Shown here: positions 41,733 through 50,858 of the stretch, piece by piece | Position numbering within the stretch: position 1 is the stretch's first letter | Layout: every line of letters starts with the position of its first letter | From: Nitrospirota bacterium | GTDB lineage: Bacteria; Nitrospirota; Thermodesulfovibrionia; Thermodesulfovibrionales; UBA6898 | Direction of reading: 5' to 3' | Length of the DNA: 64,000 bases | NCBI GenBank assembly: GCA_021825365.1 | Contig: JAKAHR010000016.1 | Span: 1 to 64,000 of the forward strand | The notes under the pieces: generated by a model | Database searches by the model: none | Told to the model about the DNA's origin: nothing | The model's input: only the letters and a program-made list of their open reading frames with translations | Program-made: the position numbers and the translations under genes

Positions 41733-43730
41733 TTACCCCGCGAGGCAGATGCGGTTGCGGCCTTCCCGCTTTGCGCGATACAACGCTGCATCGGCCGCCT
41801 CGTGAAGGTCGGCGGCGGTGCGGTACTCCGGGAATGTCGCGATCCCGCAGCTGAAGGACACGTAGAACTCCTGCCCCCGGCACTGGTGGCATATCCTGAA
41901 GAAATCCTCCCGGATCGTATCCAGTATCGCCTTGGCCGCGGCGCTGTCGGCCCCTTCAAGCAGGACGGAGAACTCCTCCCCGCCGTACCGGCCGACGACG
42001 TCCGTCTTGCGCAGCCGCTGCAGCAGGAGCCGGGAGAGGCCCTTCAGGACCTGGTCTCCGGTGGCATGGCCGTAGGTGTCATTGACCGCCTTGAAATGGT
42101 CGATGTCGATCAGCGCATAGGCGAGGCCGGAATTCCCGCGTTCGGCCCGGGCGACCCCCATCTGCAGCTGTTCCTTCGCCTTCGTATGATTGAGGAGACC
42201 GGTGAGGCTGTCGCGCACCATGAAGGAGTGCAGCAGCCGCGAACGCTCCACCCGGGACCTGACCGAAGAGACGAGATGGCTGTCCTTGATCGGCTTGGTC
42301 AGGAAGTCATCGCCCCCGAGGCTCATGGCGGCAAGCTGTTTCTCAACGTCCGTCTCTGCGGAAAGGAAGACGATGGGGATGCTGACAAAGGACGACATCT
42401 GCCGGATCACCTTCGAAAGCTCGATGCCGCTGCTGTCGGGCATATACATGTCCATCAGGATCAGGTCAGGCCTGAAGGCGAAGAGCATCTCCATCATCTG
42501 CAGGGGGTCGGAGGTGATCTCGGTCCTCATGCCGGCGGACTTCAGGATCAGGTCATACCGGGAGGCGAGCGTGATGTCGTCATCGACGATGAGGATGCGG
42601 TAGGCGTCCTCGTCGCTGCGAGCGGTCAATGCGTCCAGTTTGTCTATCAGGCTGCTGGTATCAACGGACCGGGTGAAGTAGGCCTCGCCTCCGGCCCTCA
42701 CCGCGCTCAGGCGCGCGGCGAAATCCTCGGTCTCGGAAAGGAAGATGACCGGCGCCTTGCCCGTCCGTCCGGCCATGCCGGAGATGATCTCCGCAATCGG
42801 CAGCCCGTCCGCCCGGAGCGACATGTCCGCAATGATGGCCGCGGGCGCTCTCCGCGCAACCTCTTCTCTCAGTTCGTCGGCCCGCAGGCTGCAGACCCGA
42901 TAGCCGAAATACCCCAGTTGCTGGCTCAGACCCTGAAGGGCGGGGCTGTCGCCGACGACAAGGTAGATCAGCCGGTCGTCGTCCGCATTGCGGACAGGGG
43001 CCTCGCAGGCAATCTTCTCTCCCTCTGCACCGTCATCCGGCCGGGGCGCGACTGCAGCGGCGGCCAGGCCCCTGACGAGTTCTTCGATATGCCGCCGGTC
43101 TTCACCGGCCTGCAGGGAAGGGCTTCGCTTGAGGGCGAGTTCGAGAAGATGGGCCGCTGCGCTGACCTCGGGGAACCCGAACGTCGCGCCCGAGCCGGCC
43201 AGCTTATGGACCAGGAGAAGCATCTCCTTCGCCTGCGCGCCTTCTCCCTCCTCCGGCATCCTTTGCCAGAGCGCCTCTATCTCCCTGACCTTTGCGGGGA
43301 GTTCCGCTGCGTACACCTCTGTCAGGGCCTGCAGATTTGCCGCCGCCTCCTCGCGCGCCTTTTCCCGGTGCGCCAGGACCTCCCCGATCTTCCCGGGAAA
43401 GGTCATCGCATCGAAAGGCTTGGCGATGACCCCCGAGGCGCCGAGCCTGGTATAGGAATCGATCTCATGCTGTTCCGTGCTCGCCGTGAGAAAGACGACC
43501 GGGACGCGGGACATCCCCGGAAGCCTGCGGATCTCGGCCAGGGTCTGGATGCCGTCCATATCAGGCATGTTGACGTCGAGGATGACGATGTCGGGCCTGA
43601 ACATGCTGACCGCGCGGAGCGCCTCGGCGCCGGAACCGCAGATATGCGTCTCGTGGCCGCCGACCCGTTCAAGCGTTATCCGGGCCAGCTTCTGGATGGA
43701 GGTATCGTCGTCTGCCAGCAGGACCCGCAT
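41733..43730 (-). CDS. Diguanylate cyclase with REC-Hpt-REC-REC-GGDEF layout
   Basis: This 665-residue protein has a first receiver (VLLADDDTSIQKL, LDVNMPDMDG, IAKPFDA), an Hpt domain with the phosphoacceptor HKLAGSGATFGF, a degenerate second receiver (GDSP in place of the acidic pair; Arg in place of the conserved Lys in YFTRSVD), a complete third receiver (LIVDDDITLAS, LMDMYMPDSSG, LTKPIKD) and a GGDEF domain. The active motif GGEEF is intact and the inhibitory site RKTD lies five residues before it, so it should make c-di-GMP under product control. Its ATG shares one base with the stop of the protease gene. It is the last gene of the hydrogenase-signalling operon. Confidence 0.92.
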   Translation of the reverse strand: MRVLLADDDTSIQKLARITLERVGGHETHICGSGAEALRAVSMFRPDIVILDVNMPDMDGIQTLAEIRRLPGMSRVPVVFLTASTEQHEIDSYTRLGASGVIAKPFDAMTFPGKIGEVLAHREKAREEAAANLQALTEVYAAELPAKVREIEALWQRMPEEGEGAQAKEMLLLVHKLAGSGATFGFPEVSAAAHLLELALKRSPSLQAGEDRRHIEELVRGLAAAAVAPRPDDGAEGEKIACEAPVRNADDDRLIYLVVGDSPALQGLSQQLGYFGYRVCSLRADELREEVARRAPAAIIADMSLRADGLPIAEIISGMAGRTGKAPVIFLSETEDFAARLSAVRAGGEAYFTRSVDTSSLIDKLDALTARSDEDAYRILIVDDDITLASRYDLILKSAGMRTEITSDPLQMMEMLFAFRPDLILMDMYMPDSSGIELSKVIRQMSSFVSIPIVFLSAETDVEKQLAAMSLGGDDFLTKPIKDSHLVSSVRSRVERSRLLHSFMVRDSLTGLLNHTKAKEQLQMGVARAERGNSGLAYALIDIDHFKAVNDTYGHATGDQVLKGLSRLLLQRLRKTDVVGRYGGEEFSVLLEGADSAAAKAILDTIREDFFRICHQCRGQEFYVSFSCGIATFPEYRTAADLHEAADAALYRAKREGRNRICLAG

Positions 43731-44227
43731 CAGCAGACCGCCTGTCCGTCGGCAGCTTCCGGACGGACCATCTCTTCTATTATCCGGACCGCCTTTTCGA
43801 CCGCAGGGACGACTCCGGGAGTGAGGCACTCACCGTACCCCGAGCAATCGGCTGCAAGGACGCCGATAATCGTTGTCTCCGGCCTCTTCCACAGGGCCGC
43901 CGTCATGTCGAGTATGTCTCCCACCCTGCCGAGGTGTCCGGACAGGAAATGGTCGCCCTGCGTCTCCTCTTCCCTGATGATCCGTATGTCTCCGGGAGAC
44001 CCGTCGCCGACAAGGGCGTCGACGATGATCAGCCTGTCGACGCCTTCCAGATAGGTGACGAGGTCAAGGCCTGCGGTGCCCCCGTCGAGGAGCCGCACGG
44101 ATGAGGGGAGGCCGGCCCCCTCCAGCCGCCGTATGACGTGGATCCCCACGCCGTCGTCTCTCCTGAACAGATTGCCTACGCCGAGAACAAGGGTCACGCC
44201 CTGTCCCTCCTCACCGATTTTTCTCAT
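43730..44227 (-). CDS. NiFe hydrogenase maturation protease
   Basis: This 165-residue protein belongs to the HycI/HyaD/FrcD protease family, which trims the C-terminus of the large subunit after nickel is inserted. Seen: LVLGVGNLFRRDDGVGIHV with the first nickel-binding acidic residue, LLDGGTAGLD, 'RLIIVDALVGDGSPG' with the second Asp and SGHLGRVGD with the His. It lies two genes after the large subunit, whose 25-residue tail behind DPCxxCxxH is a fitting substrate. Confidence 0.92.
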   Translation of the reverse strand: MRKIGEEGQGVTLVLGVGNLFRRDDGVGIHVIRRLEGAGLPSSVRLLDGGTAGLDLVTYLEGVDRLIIVDALVGDGSPGDIRIIREEETQGDHFLSGHLGRVGDILDMTAALWKRPETTIIGVLAADCSGYGECLTPGVVPAVEKAVRIIEEMVRPEAADGQAVC

Positions 44228-44275
44228 GGTTCGCGCGACCGCCGACGGACTTCCCGCAGAACGTTATCCGGCGGA

Positions 44276-46654
44276 CTACAGGCCCATCATCTTCTTGGCC
44301 TTTTCGATCTTTTCCTCCGACCCGGCCTCCGACATGATGATGAACAATATGTTCTCGAGGCTCTTTTCGAAGCGCAGGGTCCTCACCATATCGTGGCGGT
44401 CCGAAAGGGCGGAATCGACGATGACCATGTCCGGCCGTGTGCTTACCGCCTTTTCGATGCCTTCTTCGCCGCTGTATGCCTCGGTTATGTGGTAGCCCTT
44501 TGTCTCGAGGACGTCCTTCAGCGTCCTGACGGTGGATATGTCTTCATCGATGACGAGGACCTTCTTCCGCGACGTGCCCCTCGAAAGCAGGTTCTCGATG
44601 CTCCTGAGCAGCTCGACCGTATCGACCGGCTTGGTAAGGTAGTTGTCAATGCCCAGCCGGTAGCCGCGGTCCTTGTCCTCGACGATCGAGAGGATGATGA
44701 TCGGTATATCGCCGGTGAGGGGGTTGTTTTTGAGCACGGCTGCGACATCGAACCCGCTGATCCCCGGCATCATGACATCGAGGGTGATGATATCCGGCCT
44801 CTTCTTCCTGATCTCCGAGATCGCCTGCATACCGTCCTTCGCCTCTGTCACCTCATAGCCGTTTTCTTCGAGCACCTGCCGCAGGAAGTTGCGGATATGG
44901 TCCTCGTCGTCCACGACGAGGACGCATTTCTTGCCCCCTGCCGCGGCCTCGGCCGCGGCAGGGATACTGCTTTCAAAATGACGCAGGAGTCTTTCGACGG
45001 ATGCCGGCTCGGTCACACTCTCAGGGATCGCAACCGGCAGGGTGAAGGAGAAGGTGCTGCCCCCGCCCCTGCGGCTCTCCGCCCATATCCTGCCGCCGTG
45101 GTGTTCGACGATCTCCTTGCAGATCGGCAGGCCGAGGCCCGTGCCTTTCGGCTTGTCCGTCAGGGTATCGCCGACCTGCTTGAATTTCTCGAAGACCCTC
45201 GGCAGGTCTTCTTCGTCTATGCCCATGCCCGAGTCCGCCACGCTCACCCGGATCACGTCCGCCTCTTTCCGGGCGCTGCAGGTGATCGAGCCGGCGTCCG
45301 TAAACTTGACGGCATTGGACAACAGGTTGATCACCACCTGCATGAGCCGGTCGCCGTCCCCCGTCACGGGCGCCAGGTCCGCGCCGACGTCCGTGAAGAG
45401 GGGGAGCCCCTTCTGCTGAAACAGGGATGAGGTCGCCGCGGTCGCCCGCCGGATGATCTCGTCGATGAACACCGGCTCCTTCTTCCAGTCGACCTTTCCG
45501 GCCTCCATCTTCGCGATGTCGAGGACGTCGTTGATGAGGGAGGTGAGCCTTTCTCCCTCCGACACGATGATGCTGAGGTTGTCGCCTATCTGCCTGACCG
45601 CCCTGAGCGCCTTCTTGTCGTCCGTGCGGACGAGGGGGGCGATGACGTCTTCGAACTTCTTCCTGATCAGTTTCGCAAACCCCAGCACCGACGTCAGCGG
45701 CGTCCGCAGCTCATGTGAGACCGTTGAGATGAAATCCGTCTTCATCCGGTCGACTTCCCATTCCTTGGTGATGTCCCGCAGCACGGTGATGATGCCGAGG
45801 AACTCGCTTTCATTGCTGATGGAGTAGGCGTTTGCCCGGAAGACCCGGCCGGAAAGCCGGAAGTCCCTCTGGATGATGTCCGCACGGCCGCCCCTGATGA
45901 CCGCATCGATCATGCCGTTGATGTCCATGTCCCTGAAGACGTCCGCTATATACTTTCCGGCGACGCTCCCCGGCGCCAGCCCGAACATGCGCTCGACCGC
46001 CGGGTTTGCCAGCATGATCGACTTGTCGGCGGACGTGACGACGAGGCCGTCCGTCATGTTCGTGATGACCGCATTGAGTTTGTTTCTTTCGTTGTCGAGC
46101 GCCCGCGTCGTCTTGCGTATCCTCTCGTACGACAGGGCATTGTTCACCGAGAGGGCGATGTTCGGGGTGAGGGCGCTGATGAAGGAGAGTATCTCGAAGC
46201 TCGTCGCCGTATCGTCCGCAACGAGGAGAACGCTGTTGACGGTCCCCTCGTAGATGCAGGGAAAGGCGGCGAGCGTCAGGACGGGCCTGCCGGAATCGAG
46301 GCCGAAGCCGGAGACATCGCCTCCTTCCTTCATGACCATATCCCTTGCGGCGGCCGCCTCCGCGACGATGCCGCCTTCGGCAGGGGAAACACCGGCAGAC
46401 AGCCCCTCCGCCCCCAGGACCGGGAAGGAGCCGTTGTCCCGCAGATAGACCGCTCCGGCCTTGATCCCCGTTGTCTGCCTCAGCCTGCCGATGATCGACG
46501 AGGCCAGTTTCGGCAGGTCCAGGGCAGACGACAGCATCTGGGCGATATCGGCAAAATGGCCCTGCATCCTGACGGCGTCCTGCAGCGAGCGACAGCGGGC
46601 CTCGAGTTCACGGTTGCGGTCCTGGAGGGTCTGGCTGTCTTTATCGTTTCCCAT
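44276..46654 (-). CDS. Soluble hybrid histidine kinase: GAF-PAS-HisKA-HATPase-REC-REC
   Basis: This 792-residue protein has a coiled-coil start, a GAF-like domain (about 30-175), a PAS domain (NAVITNMTDGLVVTSADK through TVLRDITKE), the box STVSHELRTPLTSVLGF, ATPase motifs NLLSNAVKFTD, DSGMGI and GTGLGLPI, one complete receiver (VLVVDDEDHIRNFL, LDVMMPGISG, LTKPVDT) and a second, shorter one (VLVIDEDISTVRTL, VDSALSD) that stops before its last strand. No membrane segment is seen. It starts directly after the stop of the 82-residue gene. The position inside a hydrogenase operon suggests that its GAF or PAS domain reads the redox or hydrogen status. Confidence 0.92.
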   Translation of the reverse strand: MGNDKDSQTLQDRNRELEARCRSLQDAVRMQGHFADIAQMLSSALDLPKLASSIIGRLRQTTGIKAGAVYLRDNGSFPVLGAEGLSAGVSPAEGGIVAEAAAARDMVMKEGGDVSGFGLDSGRPVLTLAAFPCIYEGTVNSVLLVADDTATSFEILSFISALTPNIALSVNNALSYERIRKTTRALDNERNKLNAVITNMTDGLVVTSADKSIMLANPAVERMFGLAPGSVAGKYIADVFRDMDINGMIDAVIRGGRADIIQRDFRLSGRVFRANAYSISNESEFLGIITVLRDITKEWEVDRMKTDFISTVSHELRTPLTSVLGFAKLIRKKFEDVIAPLVRTDDKKALRAVRQIGDNLSIIVSEGERLTSLINDVLDIAKMEAGKVDWKKEPVFIDEIIRRATAATSSLFQQKGLPLFTDVGADLAPVTGDGDRLMQVVINLLSNAVKFTDAGSITCSARKEADVIRVSVADSGMGIDEEDLPRVFEKFKQVGDTLTDKPKGTGLGLPICKEIVEHHGGRIWAESRRGGGSTFSFTLPVAIPESVTEPASVERLLRHFESSIPAAAEAAAGGKKCVLVVDDEDHIRNFLRQVLEENGYEVTEAKDGMQAISEIRKKRPDIITLDVMMPGISGFDVAAVLKNNPLTGDIPIIILSIVEDKDRGYRLGIDNYLTKPVDTVELLRSIENLLSRGTSRKKVLVIDEDISTVRTLKDVLETKGYHITEAYSGEEGIEKAVSTRPDMVIVDSALSDRHDMVRTLRFEKSLENILFIIMSEAGSEEKIEKAKKMMGL

Positions 46655-46903
46655 CTATGACCCCAGATACTTGAGCCACTTCGAGACCCTTTCCTGCACT
46701 TCGAGGCTGCCCCACATGCCGAGCAGTTTATCGTCCCTGCCGAGACATTGGACGAAGGTCCTGCATTTCGTCTCCTCGTCGGAGTCCCGGATCTCCGCAG
46801 CAACCTTCATCTTCGCCTTGTTCAGGATAAGGTTGGCCATCGACGCCCCGAAGAGCGACTCTATGTCAGGCTTTATCCTGTCTCTCAGGAGGTCAAGCTC
46901 CAT
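46655..46903 (-). CDS. Small unknown protein between hydrogenase and hybrid kinase
   Basis: This 82-residue protein is not recognised. It is mainly helical and charged, with two cysteines (KCRTFVQCLG) eight or so residues apart and a WGSLEVQERVSKWLKYLG tail. There is no signal or membrane helix. GGAG precedes the ATG, and the kinase ATG follows its stop codon directly, so the two are surely translated together. A link between the hydrogenase and the kinase is a reasonable guess, based only on place. Confidence 0.65.
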   Translation of the reverse strand: MELDLLRDRIKPDIESLFGASMANLILNKAKMKVAAEIRDSDEETKCRTFVQCLGRDDKLLGMWGSLEVQERVSKWLKYLGS

Positions 46904-46948
46904 CCCCGTTGCTCCTTGTCGCGTCGCCGGCCGGTTTGCACGGTCCCA

Positions 46949-48370
46949 TCAATATTTCCTGAGTACATCGATGCATTCACCCGCGGCTGAATACAGGCGC
47001 ACCTCAAGAGGCATCTTGCCCACCGCGTGGGTCGAGCACGACAGGCAGGGATCATAGCACCGTATCGCCATCTCGACCCGGTTCAGCATGCCCTCCCTCA
47101 CCCTGCCTCCCTTGATGTACTTCCTGGCGACGTCCTTCACCGACAGGTCGATCGCCCTGTTGTTATGCGCCGTGGCGACGATAAAATTCGCCTTTGTCAC
47201 GCGGCCGTCGTCATCCGCCTGGTAGTGGTGGATAAGGGTCCCCCGCGGGGCCTCGACAACGCCGACCCCCTCACCGGCCTTCCTTTCCGCCTTAATCCGC
47301 ACGTCCTTTGAAACGATCTCATCGTCGGACAGGAGTTCCCGCGCCCTCTCGGAGGCGTACAGGATTTCGATCATCCGCGCGACATGGTAGTAGAGGTTTT
47401 CATTCACCGTATCGCCCATCGCCCTGAAGACCCTGAACCTCTCCGCGGCAGCCGGTGTGCCGACGGAGGAGGAGACATTCAGCCGCGCCAGCGGTCCGAC
47501 CCGGTATATCCCGTTCGGCCACCCCTCTTTCTTGTAGTAGGGGAATTTGAGCCATGTGTCATCCTCGACATGCTCGGCGATATAGTCGAGATAGTCCCTG
47601 CCCGCGAACTCGGCGACCTTCCGGTTTTCGGCATTCTTCAGGACGATCGGACCGTCATAGAATTCGAGGCTGCCGCTGTTCGTGAGGCCCATGTGCTTGG
47701 TGCGGAAATTCCCGAGGCTCGGCAGCTTGTCAGCGTACGATTCCAGCATGCCGTACGCGGCGTCCACCGCCGATTCGGACAGGGACACCGCCTCTCCGGC
47801 GTCCCTGAGGAGGTGGAACCTGTCCTCATGCGCAAGCGCCATGCTCATGCCGCCGGGAATGGCGGTGACCGGGTGTATCGGCCGTCCGCCGACCCTGTCG
47901 ATGATCGTCTGGCCTATCTTCCGCAGGCGCAATGCCCTCTTCGCCAGGTCGGGGTTTTTTTCGTAGAGACCGATGAGGCTCCTCTTCTCGGGGTCTGAAT
48001 CCGGACCGAGGATGAAGTCCGGCGCCGAGAGGAAGAAGAAATGCAGGGCATGGGACTGGATGATCTGCCCCATATGCATCAGCTCCCGGAGCTTCTTCGC
48101 AGCGGGCGGGATGACGACGCCGAGCAGGTCGTCGCATGCCTTGGCAGCGGCAAGGTGGTGGCTCACCGGGCAGATCCCGCAGATCCGGGTGGTGATGACC
48201 GGCATGTCCCAGAGCATCCTGCCCTCGCAGAACTTCTCGAAGCCGCGGAACTCCGTCACATGGAAACGTGCGTCAGACACCCGGCCGTCGTCGTCGAGAT
48301 GGATGGTCACCTTGCCGTGGCCTTCGACCCTGGTGACAGGTTCGATCTCTATCTTCTTCTTCTTCATCAT
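46949..48370 (-). CDS. NiFe hydrogenase large subunit (group 3-like, MvhA/HoxH-type)
   Basis: This 473-residue catalytic subunit holds the NiFe centre. The first metal motif is RICGICPVSHH (Cys64 and Cys67), the second DPCLSCSTH (Cys442 and Cys445). It starts with IEIEPVTRVEGHGKV, the classic large-subunit N-terminus. The tail after His448 is 25 residues and would be removed by the protease encoded downstream, so this is an enzyme that matures normally, unlike regulatory HupV-type proteins. Sequence style is that of cytoplasmic group 3 enzymes. The ATG at 48370 overlaps the small-subunit stop (ATGA) and follows GGAGG. Confidence 0.93.
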   Translation of the reverse strand: MMKKKKIEIEPVTRVEGHGKVTIHLDDDGRVSDARFHVTEFRGFEKFCEGRMLWDMPVITTRICGICPVSHHLAAAKACDDLLGVVIPPAAKKLRELMHMGQIIQSHALHFFFLSAPDFILGPDSDPEKRSLIGLYEKNPDLAKRALRLRKIGQTIIDRVGGRPIHPVTAIPGGMSMALAHEDRFHLLRDAGEAVSLSESAVDAAYGMLESYADKLPSLGNFRTKHMGLTNSGSLEFYDGPIVLKNAENRKVAEFAGRDYLDYIAEHVEDDTWLKFPYYKKEGWPNGIYRVGPLARLNVSSSVGTPAAAERFRVFRAMGDTVNENLYYHVARMIEILYASERARELLSDDEIVSKDVRIKAERKAGEGVGVVEAPRGTLIHHYQADDDGRVTKANFIVATAHNNRAIDLSVKDVARKYIKGGRVREGMLNRVEMAIRCYDPCLSCSTHAVGKMPLEVRLYSAAGECIDVLRKY

Positions 48371-49260
48371 TTTTCCTCCCGGTACGGATATATCGATACC
48401 GGCAGCGAATATCGGTACCCGACGCCCACCACGTCTTCCATGAACATCATCGCACCGGCGGGCAGGATCGAGGCGAGGGCATTGATCATCTTGGCGCCCT
48501 GCTCCAGCGCCCCGGTCGTCGGTCCCATGCACCCCCTGCACGGAACGTTGCCCTTCACGCAGCGGGCCTCGCATCCCTCCCGGGTGGCGGGGCCCATGCA
48601 GATCAGTCCCTGTTCGAGAAAGCACCGGTCCGGATCGATGACATCGAGCTCCATGATCGCGTGGACCGCATTCGTCACGAATTCCCTCTTCGGCACGTAC
48701 ATCTCCTGGTGTTTCCTGTTGCATTCATGGCAGAGGTTCTTCTGCGGTATGACCGGCTTCTTCCCGCCGATGATGTCCTTCAGGACCGAACGGATCATCT
48801 TCGGGGTAGGGGGGCAGCCGGGCAGTTCGTAATCAACGGCTATCTCCTGGTGGACCGCCCTGACATGCGGAAGCATCGCCGGGATGTCCGGAGACGACGG
48901 GACCTTGCCGCGCACCGTGCTCTCGGTCTCGACATACGCCCTCTGCAGCACGTCGTCCAGGCTGAAGAGGTTCCTCAGGCCGTTGATCCCGCCGAAGGCG
49001 GCGCATGTTCCAAAGGCGAGGATCTTTCCCGCCTTCTTCCTGAACTCCCTGGCCACCGCGACATTCGACGTGTTGCAGAGCGCGCCGTCGAGTATGCCGA
49101 GGTCGACCTTCGGCACGGACTTCACGTCGTTTATCGGCGAGCGGACGATGTCGATCGAATCGAGCAGGGAGAGGAGGTCCTCATCCAGGTCGAGGATCGC
49201 CATATGGCACCCGAAGCATCCCTGGAGGTGTCCGGTCGCAACGCGCAGCTTCTTCATCAT
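48367..49260 (-). CDS. NiFe hydrogenase small subunit (MvhG-like)
   Basis: This 297-residue iron-sulfur subunit carries electrons away from the NiFe centre. The proximal cluster ligands are in QGCFGCHMA (Cys15, Cys18), 'FGTCAAFGG' and LPGCPPTP. Further cysteines follow in NLCHECNRKHQ, 'RCFLEQGLICMGPATREGCEARC' segments and VPCRGCMGPT, enough for two more clusters. There is no twin-arginine signal, so the enzyme is cytoplasmic. The ATG at 49260 overlaps the stop of the HdrA-like gene and follows GGGGAGGGG. Confidence 0.93.
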   Translation of the reverse strand: MMKKLRVATGHLQGCFGCHMAILDLDEDLLSLLDSIDIVRSPINDVKSVPKVDLGILDGALCNTSNVAVAREFRKKAGKILAFGTCAAFGGINGLRNLFSLDDVLQRAYVETESTVRGKVPSSPDIPAMLPHVRAVHQEIAVDYELPGCPPTPKMIRSVLKDIIGGKKPVIPQKNLCHECNRKHQEMYVPKREFVTNAVHAIMELDVIDPDRCFLEQGLICMGPATREGCEARCVKGNVPCRGCMGPTTGALEQGAKMINALASILPAGAMMFMEDVVGVGYRYSLPVSIYPYREEK

Positions 49261-50858
49261 CCCCTCCCCATCTTCCTGAGATGTTCTATGAAATCCACCG
49301 CGCCCCTGACGCAGGAATTTCCGTCGCAGTTGCTCACCCCGAATATGCGGAGGCGCTCGGGCGATATCCCCCTGCTGTCGAGGACCGCGCGGAACAGGTT
49401 GGCGCGCCTGTCGAGGTCCGTATTGCCGACGATGTTGAGGCAGCGGTCGTCCCCGCATTTGCAGATGACGACCCCGCTGAAGCCTTCCCTGAAGGCCTCG
49501 ATAATGAACTGGGTGTCGATCCTGCCGGCGCACCGGACCGAAAGAGGCATGACACTCGTCGGATACTCCATCCCCTCCCTGCCGGCGAAATCCAGCGACT
49601 GGTACCCGCACCCCTCGCAGAGGAGATACAACAGCCTGATGCCGTTGGGAGGATTATAGGAAGCCAGTATCCTGATCGCCGAAAGGAGGTATTCCGTGCT
49701 GGCGCTCACCTGGTCCCGCGCACCCGTCGGGCAGGCCGAGACGCAGTTGCCGCAGCCGACGCACCTCTTGATGTTCGTTGTCGAAAGCTTGCTCGAGGGG
49801 TCGAGCTCGGCGGCGTGGAAAAGGCAGGTCTTGATGCAGGTGCCGCAGCCGCCGCAGATCTCCTGGTTCACCTCGGAGACGAAGAGCTCGTGGGTGATCG
49901 AGTGGCGCTTCAGGAGCGTGTCCAAAGACAGCGCGGCCGAGTCGGCGCAGGCGATGACGGAGGCCGGAGGCGTATCGTGCGGGATGAGAAAGATGCCCGG
50001 GTTCACCGTCTCGGTCACCGCCGTGTCGGAGAAGATCGTACGGAAATGGCCCTCGTTGCTCCTCTCGAGCCGCAGGAAAGGGTACAGCTCGCCGGTGTAT
50101 GCCAGGTCGTCTCCGATCGCCACGATAATTCCGCCTGCCCGCAGCCTGACGCCCCCCTTCAGGTGTATCCTGAAATTCCCCGCATAGCCGTACAGCTCCT
50201 CAAGGGGCGCGACATGGAAGACGGCATGCGGATGGTTCTTCACATAGGCGAGGGTCGGCATCGCATCGGCGGAGGCCGGAGTCGCTTTCTCCTGCCGCGG
50301 CCTGTCGACGAAGGCTACGTGAAACCCTCTTTCAAGGAGCCTCTGGGCCGCATAGATGCCGCCGGAGGTCGTGCCGATGACCGCAACCGTCTTCTTCGGC
50401 GCCACCTCGATCATGCCGACATCATGGGAGAGCCTCGCCTTCTCGATCCCGACAGCTATCAGCACGGACGCCTTCCTGGTCGCCTCGAGGGGCGTGGCCC
50501 GGTGGGGCAGGGCCGTCTGTTCCTTGAGGTTGACGATCGCTATCCTGTTTGCATTCATGCCCTCTTCCTGCAGGACGCGCAGCAGCAGATCCCCGTTTCG
50601 GGCCGAACGGTAAAACAGGGGGGATTCCCCGGCGAGCACAACAGAGTCGAGCCTCTCCTCCCTCACGACGCTCCGGACCGCGTTGATGCTTTCCGAGCTA
50701 TGCAGGTTGTCGTAGATCCGGACGGGCAGGCTCTTCCTGAAGCGCGCCGACAGGGACTTCAGGTCAAGCACGCTGCTTATCGCGCCGTCCGCTCCGGAGA
50801 GGAAGAGGCCGGTCGTCGCCCCGGCGTGGCCGCGCGCTTTCTTCGCCCGGTCACTCAA
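49257..50858 (-). CDS. HdrA-like flavoprotein fused to an MvhD-type electron-transfer domain
   Basis: This 533-residue protein joins three parts. The first (about 1-320) is HdrA-like with a nucleotide-binding loop (VAVIGTTSGGIYAAQRL). The second has two 4Fe-4S motifs, CGGCGTCIKTC and CVGCGNCVSACP. The third (about 405-533) is an MvhD/FrhD domain with CEGCGYQSL, RCAGRIDTQF, CKCGDDRC and NCDGNSC, a set of paired cysteines for a 2Fe-2S cluster. It would link the hydrogenase to a flavin site. HdrB and HdrC are absent from the window, so the electron acceptor is not the usual heterodisulfide reductase. Its start overlaps the receiver gene by eight bases. Confidence 0.88.
   Translation of the reverse strand: MSDRAKKARGHAGATTGLFLSGADGAISSVLDLKSLSARFRKSLPVRIYDNLHSSESINAVRSVVREERLDSVVLAGESPLFYRSARNGDLLLRVLQEEGMNANRIAIVNLKEQTALPHRATPLEATRKASVLIAVGIEKARLSHDVGMIEVAPKKTVAVIGTTSGGIYAAQRLLERGFHVAFVDRPRQEKATPASADAMPTLAYVKNHPHAVFHVAPLEELYGYAGNFRIHLKGGVRLRAGGIIVAIGDDLAYTGELYPFLRLERSNEGHFRTIFSDTAVTETVNPGIFLIPHDTPPASVIACADSAALSLDTLLKRHSITHELFVSEVNQEICGGCGTCIKTCLFHAAELDPSSKLSTTNIKRCVGCGNCVSACPTGARDQVSASTEYLLSAIRILASYNPPNGIRLLYLLCEGCGYQSLDFAGREGMEYPTSVMPLSVRCAGRIDTQFIIEAFREGFSGVVICKCGDDRCLNIVGNTDLDRRANLFRAVLDSRGISPERLRIFGVSNCDGNSCVRGAVDFIEHLRKMGRG

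Noticed and set aside
44276-46654. Idea that the hydrogenase is a regulatory (HupUV-type) sensor hydrogenase
   Set aside because: The large subunit has a cleavable C-terminal tail and the operon encodes the maturation protease; sensor hydrogenases lack both. The sequence style is that of group 3 enzymes.
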